DNA from: Syntrophaceae bacterium
GTDB taxonomy: Bacteria; Desulfobacterota; Syntrophia; Syntrophales; UBA2185
NCBI GenBank assembly: GCA_003142635.1
Contig: PLMX01000252.1
Coordinates: 1 to 32,329 of the forward strand
DNA length: 32,329 nt
Reading direction: 5' to 3'
The position numbers and the translations under genes are program-made. The first letter of the stretch is position 1; the number at the start of each line of letters is the position of its first letter. The notes under the pieces are model-generated. The model saw only the letters and a list, made by a program, of their open reading frames with translations. It made no database searches and had not been told where the DNA came from. This document shows positions 24,897 to 32,329 of the stretch, piece after piece.

Positions 24897-25308
24897 TCAG
24901 AGAATTCCTATAATTTCCGCCACGCTCTTTACTAACTGTCCGCGACCTGTGTGTATGTAGATACCGATTTGTGCAATAAGTGAATACGCAGCGGCAAACT
25001 GGGCAAGCGCATATACAGCGACGGTAAACTGACTGAGGCTGAAGATGCCGATGCCAAACTGGGAGATGGTTACAACGCCGTATGCGAACTGCCCGATGGC
25101 AATGATGCCTTTTGCCACTGCAGGCATTCTATTCGGGCGGTACTTGAATGATATATGAAGGAGCGGTAGTCCCCAAAAGATAAGTTTTGACTTCTATTCA
25201 AATCCCCATCCGTCCCATTTTTCTCTTGCAGGGAGAGGCGCCCCGCAGTGCGGGCAGGTAATGGCCTGTTCGAAAATTTTGACGTTTGCATTCTCTGCAT
25301 GGTTTCAT
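24897..25308 (-). pseudogene. Frameshifted and stop-interrupted zinc-ribbon/hydrophobic-repeat membrane protein
   Basis: GGGAGG precedes ATG 25308, opening MKPCRECKR with a CxxC pair. One base out of frame it continues as KIFEQAITCPHCGAPLPAREKWDGWGFE, which supplies the second CxxC of a zinc ribbon, then meets TAG, then KSKLIFWGLPLLHISFKYRPNRMPAVAKGIIAIGQFAYGVVTISQFGIGIF and further GQF/SQF/AQF repeats to the stop at 24897. Read through, it is one protein of about 135 residues: N-terminal zinc ribbon plus a membrane part of hydrophobic repeats. The two lesions (a one-base frame change near AAACGTC and an amber codon where an aromatic residue is expected) make it broken here. Sequence error could explain one lesion, less easily two. 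Confidence 0.75.
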
Positions 25309-25650
25309 CGTATCCTCCCAACCTTGGGCATGATGTCAGCGGCGCAACTTTATCGCGTCCGGTCCTTAATTACGCGCTATCCCTGTTTTCCTCGGCAAAA
25401 GACTTTCCTTGCGGATATAGACGCCTCCCGAGAGAAATGGTGTAAGTTACAGATGAACAACATGAAGTCAAAGGCTGTTTTATGGTTTTATATTACTCCT
25501 TCTATTGAAGCGCGATTGCAAATATGCAGAATATTGTCTATATTGTCAACTCATTAAAATTATTGGAACTAAGTAAGCCGAGAACATTATTTCATATTGA
25601 TTTAAGGGATGATGTGGATGCATAATAGCGGGGGAGGAGAGCAGAAAAAA
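25309..25650. other. Divergent intergenic region with candidate promoter
   Basis: No credible gene in these 342 bases. On the + strand TTGCAA (25516-25521) and TATATT (25539-25544) are 17 bases apart and could drive the alcohol dehydrogenase gene about 107 bases downstream. The region is AT-rich near 25480-25610. No repeat or structured element stands out. Confidence 0.4.
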
Positions 25651-26679
25651 ATGAAAGCAATGGCCTTGAAGAGTATTTCCAGTTTCCTGGAGAACAGAAC
25701 CCCGCTCAAGCTGGTTGATATGCCGGAGCCGAAACCGGCAGAAAAAGAAATCCTCATTAAGGTTTCCGCCTGCGGTGTCTGCCATACGGAGCTGGATGAA
25801 ATCGAAGGCAGGACACCGCCCCCTGCATTCCCCGTTATTTTAGGCCACCAGGTGGTGGGCAGAGTGGCTGGAATCGGAAAAGGGGTGACGAAGTTCCGCG
25901 CGGGCGAGCGGGTCGGCGTGGGCTGGATATTTTCCGCCTGCGGCCATTGCAGTGCGTGTCTCGAAGGGAATGAGAATGTCTGTCAAGAATTCAGGGCTAC
26001 GGGCAGGGATGCCAACGGCGGATATGCCCGATTCATGACTGTTTCGCAGGATTTTGCGTACGCTATCCCCGACATTTTTTCCGATGTGGAAGCAGCGCCT
26101 CTTCTGTGCGCGGGCGCCATCGGCTACCGGTCCCTGCGGCTTGCCAATCTGAAAAATGGGCAGGGCCTGGGTCTTACGGGCTTCGGGGCATCGGCACATC
26201 TTATCCTCAAGATGGTACGCCATAAATATCCGGATTCCAGAGTTTCTGTCTTTGCCCGGAGCGAGAAGGAGCAGGCATTCGCCCGGGAACTGGGGGCCGT
26301 GTGGGCGGGGCGTATGGAAGACGAACCGCCGGAAAAACTGCATGCCATAATTGACACCACGCCGGCGTGGAAACCCGTTGTCGAGGCCATGAAAAATCTT
26401 AAAAACGGCGGCAGGCTGGTCATCAATGCCATCAGGAAAGAAGAAACCGACAAAGACTGCCTCCTGAAGCTCAATTACCCGACGCATCTCTGGCTCGAGA
26501 AGGAAATCAAGAGTGTCGCTAACGTGGCGCGGAGAGACATCAGTGAATTCCTCCAGCTGGCGGCTGAGGTTCCGATCAAACCGGAGGTGCAGGAATTTTC
26601 ATTGGAAGAGGCAAATGAAGCCCTCGTCGAACTCAAGGAGGCGCGGATCCGTGGGGCGAAGGTGCTCCGTATGGACTGA
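25651..26679 (+). CDS. Zinc-dependent alcohol dehydrogenase (MDR family)
   Basis: 342 residues. Catalytic zinc ligands are the Cys of ACGVCHTE, the His of LGHQ and the Cys in LLCAGAIGY. The structural zinc site is complete (CGHCSACLEGNENVC), unlike the paralogue at 18059-19171. The nucleotide-binding fold begins QGLGLTGFGASAHLILKM, a degenerate GxGxxG. Similar proteins oxidise or reduce primary alcohols/aldehydes with NAD(P). ATG 25651 is chosen because of GGAGGAG 10 or so bases upstream; the earlier in-frame ATGs lack one. First gene of the right-hand oxidation cluster. Confidence 0.92.
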   Translation: MKAMALKSISSFLENRTPLKLVDMPEPKPAEKEILIKVSACGVCHTELDEIEGRTPPPAFPVILGHQVVGRVAGIGKGVTKFRAGERVGVGWIFSACGHCSACLEGNENVCQEFRATGRDANGGYARFMTVSQDFAYAIPDIFSDVEAAPLLCAGAIGYRSLRLANLKNGQGLGLTGFGASAHLILKMVRHKYPDSRVSVFARSEKEQAFARELGAVWAGRMEDEPPEKLHAIIDTTPAWKPVVEAMKNLKNGGRLVINAIRKEETDKDCLLKLNYPTHLWLEKEIKSVANVARRDISEFLQLAAEVPIKPEVQEFSLEEANEALVELKEARIRGAKVLRMD

Positions 26680-26740
26680 CAAGACAAGAGCGTCACAAAA
26701 TATTTTTGCTCCATCATTTCGACTGAATGTATTATCACGG

Positions 26741-27280
26741 ATGACATCGATGAAGAATTTCAGGGAAGTTGCAGCGGGAAAGAAATCGCTGAAAAAAGAT
26801 TACGTGGCTGTCATGATGTGGTTTATGGGGAGGGCTATTCAGGCCGCAGCAGCGGTAGACATGGCAGCAAAAAAAGAATTCGCAGGCATGCCGGATGGAT
26901 TTACCTTTGCGCTCTCTGTTATGCCGAACGGGCCGCATATGATTATAGGAAAGGATCAGAGGGGATTTGTCAGATACAAGGGATGGGACCCTGACGGTAA
27001 TAAAATAGACCTGGATATGAAGATCAAAAATATCGAAGCTGCCCTGCTGCTCTTTACCTTTCAGGAGAGTACCACCCTTGCCACAGCGAGGAACCGATTG
27101 GTTGTCGACGGTGATGTGGCACACGCATGTGCAGTCATGCGCATCCTTGATATTGTCGAGGTATATCTCCTTCCGAAGATCATCGCAAAGTTGGCGGTGA
27201 AGAGGTATTCGGGCTGGTCTTTCCGCAGAAAGTATCTCGGCCGGGTGCTCGTCTATGTCCGGAGCATATTTAGTTTCTGA
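26741..27280 (+). CDS. SCP2-like sterol/lipid-carrier-domain protein
   Basis: 179 residues. The central region (PDGFTFALSVMPNGPHMIIGKDQRGFVRYKG, KNIEAALLLFTFQESTTLATARNRLVVDGDVAHACAVMRILDIVEVYLLP) follows the SCP2-like layout: beta sheet, amphipathic helix, then the VDGDVA segment before the last helices. Such domains hold fatty acyl or other hydrophobic ligands. The start is ATG 26741 or 26750; neither has a strong ribosome-binding site. The stop shares one base with an ATG of the next gene. Placement between alcohol dehydrogenases suggests it handles a hydrophobic substrate, which is inference. Confidence 0.65.
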   Translation: MTSMKNFREVAAGKKSLKKDYVAVMMWFMGRAIQAAAAVDMAAKKEFAGMPDGFTFALSVMPNGPHMIIGKDQRGFVRYKGWDPDGNKIDLDMKIKNIEAALLLFTFQESTTLATARNRLVVDGDVAHACAVMRILDIVEVYLLPKIIAKLAVKRYSGWSFRRKYLGRVLVYVRSIFSF

Positions 27281-27291
27281 TGAGGTCGCCG

Positions 27292-28452
27292 ATGTATTTG
27301 CCGGAGCGCTATGAATTCTTCTGCCCCGTGAAAATAAACTCGGGGAACAGGGCGCTGGAACATGTTCCTTTCGAACTGGATGCCCTGAATGCGAGAAAGC
27401 CCCTTGTGGTCGCAGGAAAAGATGTCGGTGAAAGGGGCCTGGTTGGAGTCATCATCGATGCCTTCAAGGATTCGGGACTCGCTATCGGCGTCTACGACGG
27501 CGTGCCATCTGCTCCTGATCTGAAATTGATCAGAGAGCTTTTCAACATTTATCGTGACAGGGGGCATGATGCGCTCATTGCCATTGGCGGCGGCTCCGCG
27601 GCGGATACGGCAAAGGTGCTGAATATTGCCGTCTCCGGCAAACCGGAAGATATCGAGGGATGCGCGGGAGAGAATCTGATCAAAAAACCGCTGAAGCCTC
27701 TTATCATCGTGCCAACCACAGCCGGCACCGGCTATGAAGTATCCAAATATGCTTTCTTCGCTGGCAGGGATTATGCCTCTCATTTCCTGATGCCCAATCT
27801 TGCAGTCATCGATCCCCGCATGACTATCCCGGAGGACGCGGTAACGACAGCGGCCGCTGCGCTCTTTGCCCTGACACACGCGGCGGAGGCGTATACCTGC
27901 CCAGGCAAAAATCCTTTAGCCGACGCCTATGCTTATACCGCGATTCAGCTAATAATGGCAAATCTGGTGAATGTAATTGGAGATCAACGGGACAAGAACG
28001 GACGACTCTCCCTTGCCAATGCCCATGCCATGGCCGGCTGCGCCTTCTCCAACGTAGCTTTGGGTGTTGCGCATAAACTCGGAAAGGTGATGGGCGATCT
28101 ATGCCATCTGCCTCAGGGGTTGTGCATGGGGATGCTGCTTCCTCGCGTTCTTGAGAGGGAGATGTCGGAAGGCGGTTATCATATAGCGGACCTCCTGCTG
28201 CCGCTGGCGGGATTCGACACATATGCAAGCACGGCGGCAGACATGAAGGCCCGAAGGGCGGTGGAAATCATCCATGATTTGCTCAAGGACTTATCGGCAG
28301 CGAACGGTGGCGCCATTTCCCGGATATGGAAAGATATACAAGTATCGGAAGATACATTGCAGGATATAGCGCAGAGAGCCGGCGTTAATGAAGCGAGCTT
28401 CGACATTGACGGTTGTGCGAAAATTCTAAGAGAAGCGAGAGAAGGAAGATAG
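27292..28452 (+). CDS. Iron-alcohol-dehydrogenase paralogue with degenerate metal site
   Basis: 386 residues. Clearly type III alcohol dehydrogenase: NAD-binding AIGGGSAADTAK and PTTAGTGYEVSKYA. The metal site is broken. Against FucO-type ligands Asp196/His200/His263/His277 it has Phe192 (Asp lost; next paralogue has DALSH), His196 kept, His261 kept, Gln275 (PQG instead of PHG), and Lys265 where the catalytic His267 belongs. The fold should form but iron or zinc binding is doubtful. ATG 27292 has GAGG 6 bases upstream and aligns the N-terminus (MYLPERYEF) with the neighbour (MDMPAYYEF); ATG 27280 is less likely. It is 12 bases from the intact paralogue, so a heteromer with a catalytic partner is possible. 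Confidence 0.85.
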   Translation: MYLPERYEFFCPVKINSGNRALEHVPFELDALNARKPLVVAGKDVGERGLVGVIIDAFKDSGLAIGVYDGVPSAPDLKLIRELFNIYRDRGHDALIAIGGGSAADTAKVLNIAVSGKPEDIEGCAGENLIKKPLKPLIIVPTTAGTGYEVSKYAFFAGRDYASHFLMPNLAVIDPRMTIPEDAVTTAAAALFALTHAAEAYTCPGKNPLADAYAYTAIQLIMANLVNVIGDQRDKNGRLSLANAHAMAGCAFSNVALGVAHKLGKVMGDLCHLPQGLCMGMLLPRVLEREMSEGGYHIADLLLPLAGFDTYASTAADMKARRAVEIIHDLLKDLSAANGGAISRIWKDIQVSEDTLQDIAQRAGVNEASFDIDGCAKILREAREGR

Positions 28453-28464
28453 CGGGAGCACACG

Positions 28465-29712
28465 ATGGACATGCCGGCATACTATGAATTTTGCTGTCGG
28501 GTTAAGATTATCTCCGGTCATGACGTCCTGGAGCGGATCCCGGCCACTCTTGCGGAACTGACTGCACGAAGGCCGATGATCGTCACAGACAAGGGCGTAG
28601 TCGGCGCCGGGCTGATCAACATCGTGGTTAATGCTATTGGCAACGGCGTTGACATCGGAGCAATTGCCGACGATGTTCCCCCCGATTCAGACTTGAGGAT
28701 TGTGAACAGCCTGGCACGGTTGTATCGTGAGAAAGGTTGCGATTCTCTCCTCGCCATAGGCGGCGGATCTGTCATGGATACGGCCAAGGGAATTAATATA
28801 ATCGTTTCTGAAGAGGCGGACGATCTGATGCGGTTCAGCGGCGCCAACGCCCTGAAGCGGGCGTTGAGGCCGCTGATAGCGATACCAACAACAGCGGGAA
28901 CGGGCTCCGAAGTCACCCTGGTGGCAGTAATCAAGGATCATGAAAAACACCTGAAAATGGCCTTTATCAGCAATTTTCTTTTGCCGAATGCTTGTGTTGT
29001 GGATTCCCGGATGACACTCACCCTCCCGCCGGCTGCCACCGCGGCTACGGGCATGGATGCGCTTTCACATGCTGTGGAAGCATACACCTGCCTCGCAAAA
29101 AATCCTCTGAGTGACGCCCATGCTCTGGCGGCCACCAGACTGATCAGCGAGAATCTTCTCAAGGTGACGCTGAATCCCGGTGATAAAGAGGGACGACTTT
29201 GCATGGCCAGCGCCGCGACCCTGGCGGGCATTGCCTTTGGGAACTCGATGGTCGGCATGGTGCATACCCTCGGCCATTCTGTTGGCTCTGTCTGCGGTGT
29301 TCCCCACGGGGCATGCATGGCGATTCTCCTTCCCTATGGGTTGGAGTATAACATGCATAAGAACGGTCATCTTACGGCGGAGTTGCTGTTCCCTATGGCA
29401 GGTGCTCCCGTATACGCTGCGACCCCGAAGGAAGAGAGAGCCCAAACAGTTATCGCCCTCATCCGCCGGATGAACCAGGAACTTTATGAAGCAACGGGCG
29501 GAAGACATGCGCGCTTCTTCAAGGAGGCGCTGGATAGAGACGGAAGAGAAATGGTGCCGAAAGAGCGGCTGCCGGATATTGCCGAAACAGCCCTGAGAGA
29601 CGGCTCCATCTCTTACAATCCAGAAGACCTGGATTACGACGATTTTCTCATGGTCATGGAGGCGGCCTGGGAAGGAAGGCCCCTCGATACAGGGCTGATA
29701 AGAAAGGGATAG
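28465..29712 (+). CDS. Iron-containing alcohol dehydrogenase (type III, intact)
   Basis: 415 residues. All four metal ligands are present: Asp198 and His202 (GMDALSHAVEAY), His267 (MVHTLGH) and His281 (VPHGACMA), plus the catalytic His271. The NAD-binding site shows AIGGGSVMDTAKG and PTTAGTGSEVT. It oxidises primary alcohols or reduces aldehydes. The C-terminus is longer than in the degenerate neighbour (includes DLDYDDFLMVMEAAWEGRPL). GGGAG is 6 bases before the ATG. Second of a tandem pair probably born by duplication. Confidence 0.94.
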   Translation: MDMPAYYEFCCRVKIISGHDVLERIPATLAELTARRPMIVTDKGVVGAGLINIVVNAIGNGVDIGAIADDVPPDSDLRIVNSLARLYREKGCDSLLAIGGGSVMDTAKGINIIVSEEADDLMRFSGANALKRALRPLIAIPTTAGTGSEVTLVAVIKDHEKHLKMAFISNFLLPNACVVDSRMTLTLPPAATAATGMDALSHAVEAYTCLAKNPLSDAHALAATRLISENLLKVTLNPGDKEGRLCMASAATLAGIAFGNSMVGMVHTLGHSVGSVCGVPHGACMAILLPYGLEYNMHKNGHLTAELLFPMAGAPVYAATPKEERAQTVIALIRRMNQELYEATGGRHARFFKEALDRDGREMVPKERLPDIAETALRDGSISYNPEDLDYDDFLMVMEAAWEGRPLDTGLIRKG

Positions 29713-29733
29713 CAAAAAATTAGTTATCCCGGA

Positions 29734-29751
29734 GGCAGATGATCATTTGCC
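29734..29751 (+). promoter_or_regulatory. Imperfect 18-bp palindrome, operator-like
   Basis: GGCAGATGATCATTTGCC is a two-fold symmetric sequence with a single mismatch pair, 54 bases upstream of the aldehyde oxidoreductase start and 21 bases after the stop of the iron dehydrogenase. It could be an operator for a dimeric regulator or a small hairpin. No clear promoter could be placed next to it. Confidence 0.35.
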
Positions 29752-29805
29752 GGAAAGTCTCTTTTCCGAATTAGCGGTTAAGCGTTACTTATTAAGGAGA
29801 TCAAT

Positions 29806-31773
29806 GTGCATTTTGGATATACGGGGAAAATATTAACGGTGGATCTCTCCACGCGCGAAATCCGTGAGGAGACTATACCCGACCGTGTTTACGAATATTA
29901 TCTCTCCGGCATAGGTCTGGCTGCGTACATTCTCTATGACAGGATTCCCGCAGGCGTCGATCCCCTCGGTCCGGAAAATATCATGGGTTTTGTCTCCGGC
30001 CTTCTCGCAGGGACAGGCAGTCTCTTTGCCGGCAGATGGATGGTAGTGGGGAAATCACCTCTCACCGGCGGATGGGGGGAGGCAAACTGCGGCGGCAGTT
30101 TTTCACCGGCGATCAAGCGCTGCGGCTATGACGGCATTTTTTTCACGGGAACAAGCGAGAAGCCTGTCTATCTTTATGTGAATAACGGTGGCGCGGAGCT
30201 TCGCGATGCGTTACACATATGGGGCAGGGATACCGTAGAATCAGAGGCGATGCTGGTTTCGGAGACGAGTGCCAATTCACGAGTTGCCGTCATAGGTCCC
30301 GCAGGAGAGAGGCTTTCTCTCATCGCAGGTATTTGCAATGACAGAGGAAGAATGGCGGCACGGTCGGGTCTCGGCGCCGTCATGGGCGCAAAGAGGCTAA
30401 AGGCCGTTGTCCTCGACGGCAAAAAAAGAATCGATGTTCATAACAGGGCTGAGATAAAGAGATTGAGTCAGACGTGTAACCGGTGGGTGCAGTTTCAACC
30501 ACCTATTTTTGCAGGCCCGGTGGCTGCATATATAGGCGCCCTCATGAGAATCCTGCCCGTGCAGATGGCCATGGACGGGATGGTCTATAAGATACTGCTA
30601 AAAAAGTGGGGCACAGGCGGCATGAACCAGATGTCTGTTGAGATGGGGGACGCTCCGGTAAAGAACTGGCGGGGCAGCAGCGTGGACTGGGGAATTAAGA
30701 AATCTCTGTCTGTAAACCCGGAGGCAATTCGAAAGTATGAAAAGGTGAAGTATCACTGCTATGCCTGTCCACTGGGCTGCGGCGGCATATGTTCAACGAA
30801 GGGGAAAGACGGTGAGACACATAAGCCGGAGTATGAAACAGTCCTTTCCTTGGGCGGACTGTGCATGAATGCGGACGTGGACAGCATCTTCCACCTCAAT
30901 GACATATTGAACAGGGCCGGCATGGATACAATCTCTGCGGGTGGCACGGTGGCCTTCGCCATTGAGTGTTATGAGGCAGGTATCCTTACAAAGGAAGATA
31001 CGGATGGGCTCGAATTAACATGGGGGAATTCGGAGGCAATCGTTGCCCTCATTGAAAAAATGATCAGGCGGGAGGGCATCGGCGATGTACTGGCGGATGG
31101 ATCGAAAGTGGCCACTCGGAAAATCGGCAAAAAAGCAGGAGCAGCAGCGATGCATGCGGGCGGCCAGGAACTTCCCATGCACGACGGCAGAAACGATCCC
31201 GGTTATAATGTTCATTACTCCGTGGAAGCCGCGCCCGGCAGGCATACTGTGGGCGCCCAGATGTATTATGAGATGTTCCAGCTCTGGAAGGTGGCAAAAA
31301 GGCTGCCGCGGGTGAAGCCTCTCTATTTCAAGGCCAGAAAATACATAGCTGATGAAGAGAAAGCGGTGACGGCCGCTGCCTGCAGCAAGTTTATGAATAT
31401 CGCCAACTGTGCCGGTCTATGTCTTTTTGGCGTCTTCTTAGGTGCAAAGAGGACGCCGACATTTTCCTGGTTGAATGCGGCAACAGGATGGAACAAGACG
31501 CCCGAGGAATATCTGGATATCGGGGCGCGGATCCAGACACTGAAGCAGGCCTTCAATATCAAACACGGCATAGATCCCAGGACGTTTCGACCGGGCGACA
31601 GGGTTATCGGGAAACCGGCGCAGACCGAGGGAGCGAACCGGGGAAGAACTGTGGACATGGAAAAATTGATAAGAGATTACTATAGGCAGTTCGGGTGGGA
31701 CCCCGAAACCGGGAGACCGAAGGAAGAGAGTATTGACCGTGCGAAACTCCGTGGCGATGAATATGGCATATAG
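29806..31773 (+). CDS. Tungsten-dependent aldehyde:ferredoxin oxidoreductase family protein
   Basis: 655 residues. The N-domain (MHFGYTGKILTVDLSTREI, CGGSFSPAIKRCGYDGIFFTGTSEKPVYL, ARSGLGAVMGAKRLKAVVL) binds the tungsto-bis-pterin. The [4Fe-4S] cluster is held by Cys318/Cys321/Cys325 (CYACPLGC) and a late Cys539 (AGLC). The reaction is aldehyde to carboxylic acid with ferredoxin reduction, reversible in some anaerobes. BamB-type benzoyl-CoA reductase subunits belong to the same superfamily, but no other Bam gene is here. GTG 29806 has AAGGAG 6 bases upstream. It overlaps the following ferredoxin gene. Confidence 0.92.
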   Translation: MHFGYTGKILTVDLSTREIREETIPDRVYEYYLSGIGLAAYILYDRIPAGVDPLGPENIMGFVSGLLAGTGSLFAGRWMVVGKSPLTGGWGEANCGGSFSPAIKRCGYDGIFFTGTSEKPVYLYVNNGGAELRDALHIWGRDTVESEAMLVSETSANSRVAVIGPAGERLSLIAGICNDRGRMAARSGLGAVMGAKRLKAVVLDGKKRIDVHNRAEIKRLSQTCNRWVQFQPPIFAGPVAAYIGALMRILPVQMAMDGMVYKILLKKWGTGGMNQMSVEMGDAPVKNWRGSSVDWGIKKSLSVNPEAIRKYEKVKYHCYACPLGCGGICSTKGKDGETHKPEYETVLSLGGLCMNADVDSIFHLNDILNRAGMDTISAGGTVAFAIECYEAGILTKEDTDGLELTWGNSEAIVALIEKMIRREGIGDVLADGSKVATRKIGKKAGAAAMHAGGQELPMHDGRNDPGYNVHYSVEAAPGRHTVGAQMYYEMFQLWKVAKRLPRVKPLYFKARKYIADEEKAVTAAACSKFMNIANCAGLCLFGVFLGAKRTPTFSWLNAATGWNKTPEEYLDIGARIQTLKQAFNIKHGIDPRTFRPGDRVIGKPAQTEGANRGRTVDMEKLIRDYYRQFGWDPETGRPKEESIDRAKLRGDEYGI

Positions 31774-32191
31774 AATTACGGATAAATGCAATGGCTGCGG
31801 CGTCTGCATGAGGTTATGCCCGGTTGATGCAATAACGGGAAGTAAGAATGCGCTTCACGGCATCGCGAAAGATCGATGTATTGAATGCGGCGCCTGCGGG
31901 CGCGTCTGTCCGAGAGAAGCAGTGAATGACCCTTTCGGCATTCCCTGTATAATGGTAAAGAAGTCTCTGTGGGAAAACCCGCATTTCGATCAAATAACCT
32001 GCGTATCCTGCAGGATCTGCATCGATGCCTGTCCGGCTTACTGTCTGGGACTGTCTGACGCATCAACTGACGGTGATCCTCATGCGCGCCCATATATTGC
32101 GGATGAGAAGGCCTGCATCGGATGCGGTTTTTGCGCCCGGGAATGCCCCGTAGAAGCTATTACTATGGCCGTATCTCCGGGCACACAATAG
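31757..32191 (+). CDS. Four-cluster (4 x [4Fe-4S]) ferredoxin-type protein
   Basis: 145 residues from ATG 31757 (31763 is an alternative). Four CxxCxxCxxxCP motifs: CNGCGVCMRLCP (Cys11-21), CIECGACGRVCP, CVSCRICIDACP and CIGCGFCARECP, so two bacterial-type ferredoxin modules in a row with a linker carrying one extra Cys (IPCIMV). It overlaps the end of the aldehyde oxidoreductase by 17 bases, so it is very probably that enzyme's electron-acceptor subunit. Cytoplasmic, no signal. Confidence 0.88.
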   Translation: MNMAYRITDKCNGCGVCMRLCPVDAITGSKNALHGIAKDRCIECGACGRVCPREAVNDPFGIPCIMVKKSLWENPHFDQITCVSCRICIDACPAYCLGLSDASTDGDPHARPYIADEKACIGCGFCARECPVEAITMAVSPGTQ

Positions 32192-32280
32192 ATTTTCACG
32201 GAACGAATGGCTTGATAATGGATACGTGATGGTTTAATGTAGTCACATATAATGACAAAGAAGAAGAAAGGAGAACATTT

Positions 32281-32329
32281 ATGCAGCAGCCTGTCAAAAT
32301 ATATACGTTAAGTACGTGCAGCCACTGCA
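32281..32329 (+). CDS. Glutaredoxin-like protein, N-terminus (partial, runs off the window)
   Basis: AAAGGAG lies about 8 bases before ATG 32281, opening MQQPVKIYTLSTCSHC: a first beta strand and a CxxC active site (CSHC) exactly where glutaredoxins carry it. Only 16 residues are visible. It uses Cys, unlike the selenoprotein at 11745-11951. It is 89 bases after the ferredoxin gene on the same strand; TATAAT at 32248-32253 may be a -10 element, with no good -35. Confidence 0.75.
   Translation, partial: MQQPVKIYTLSTCSHC

Noticed and set aside
24897..25308. TAG in the zinc-ribbon protein as pyrrolysine
   Set aside because: The same gene also needs a frameshift, and the expected residue is aromatic at a non-catalytic position, so decay or error is simpler.
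29806..31773. BamB (class II benzoyl-CoA reductase) instead of aldehyde oxidoreductase
   Set aside because: Same superfamily and similar size, but no bamC-I genes accompany it and the neighbours are alcohol dehydrogenases.
1..32329. CRISPR array, tRNA, rRNA, insertion sequence or phage gene
   Set aside because: I looked for regularly spaced direct repeats, cloverleaf patterns, transposase motifs and terminal inverted repeats and found none that hold up.

Overview
The window reads as a chromosome segment of a strictly anaerobic, sulfur-metabolising bacterium, most likely Desulfobacterota (old Deltaproteobacteria; Syntrophia or Desulfomonilia-like). The main reasons are a DsrMKJOP membrane complex, a desulforedoxin-like domain, an aldehyde:ferredoxin oxidoreductase, an ADP-forming acyl-CoA synthetase, and at least one gene that only makes sense with UGA read as selenocysteine. 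Taxonomy is inference from gene content; no rRNA or tRNA gene was seen.

Layout. 1-4041 (+): 3' end of dsrM, then dsrK, dsrJ, dsrO and dsrP, tightly overlapped. 4042-5942 (+): a structured non-coding stretch, a possible 50-residue ORF, a lysine/alanine-rich histone H1-like protein and a Crp/Fnr regulator. 5962-12452 (-): ketopantoate reductase, amidohydrolase, a desulforedoxin-like protein with a histone-like tail, an alpha/beta hydrolase, pyruvoyl-dependent arginine decarboxylase, a DegP-type protease, a 68-residue glutaredoxin-like selenoprotein and a cyclic-nucleotide-binding protein. 12654-17812 (+): an NlpC/P60 lipoprotein, ADP-forming acyl-CoA synthetase, ElbB and TruA. 17809-25308 (-): an NrtS-like membrane protein, a zinc alcohol dehydrogenase interrupted by one in-frame UGA at a cysteine position, a PH-domain protein, a small hypothetical, a LUD protein, alpha-glucan phosphorylase, a LapA-like protein, a methyltransferase, a small membrane protein, an isochorismatase-type hydrolase and a frameshifted pseudogene. 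25651-32329 (+): zinc alcohol dehydrogenase, SCP2-like protein, two tandem iron alcohol dehydrogenases (one with a ruined metal site), tungsten aldehyde oxidoreductase, a four-cluster ferredoxin and the start of a glutaredoxin-like gene.

How it fits together. The Dsr complex links the membrane quinone pool to cytoplasmic sulfite reduction. The right-hand cluster looks like an alcohol to aldehyde to acid oxidation module with electrons leaving on NAD(P)H and ferredoxin; the acyl-CoA synthetase could conserve energy from acyl-CoA.

Most notable: (1) the selenoprotein at 11745-11951, with UGA at the first position of the glutaredoxin motif and a SECIS-like hairpin; (2) the alcohol dehydrogenase at 18059-19171 whose UGA replaces a structural-zinc cysteine, which may be a new selenoprotein or a decaying gene; (3) the desulforedoxin/histone-tail fusion; (4) the metal-site-deficient iron alcohol dehydrogenase beside an intact paralogue.
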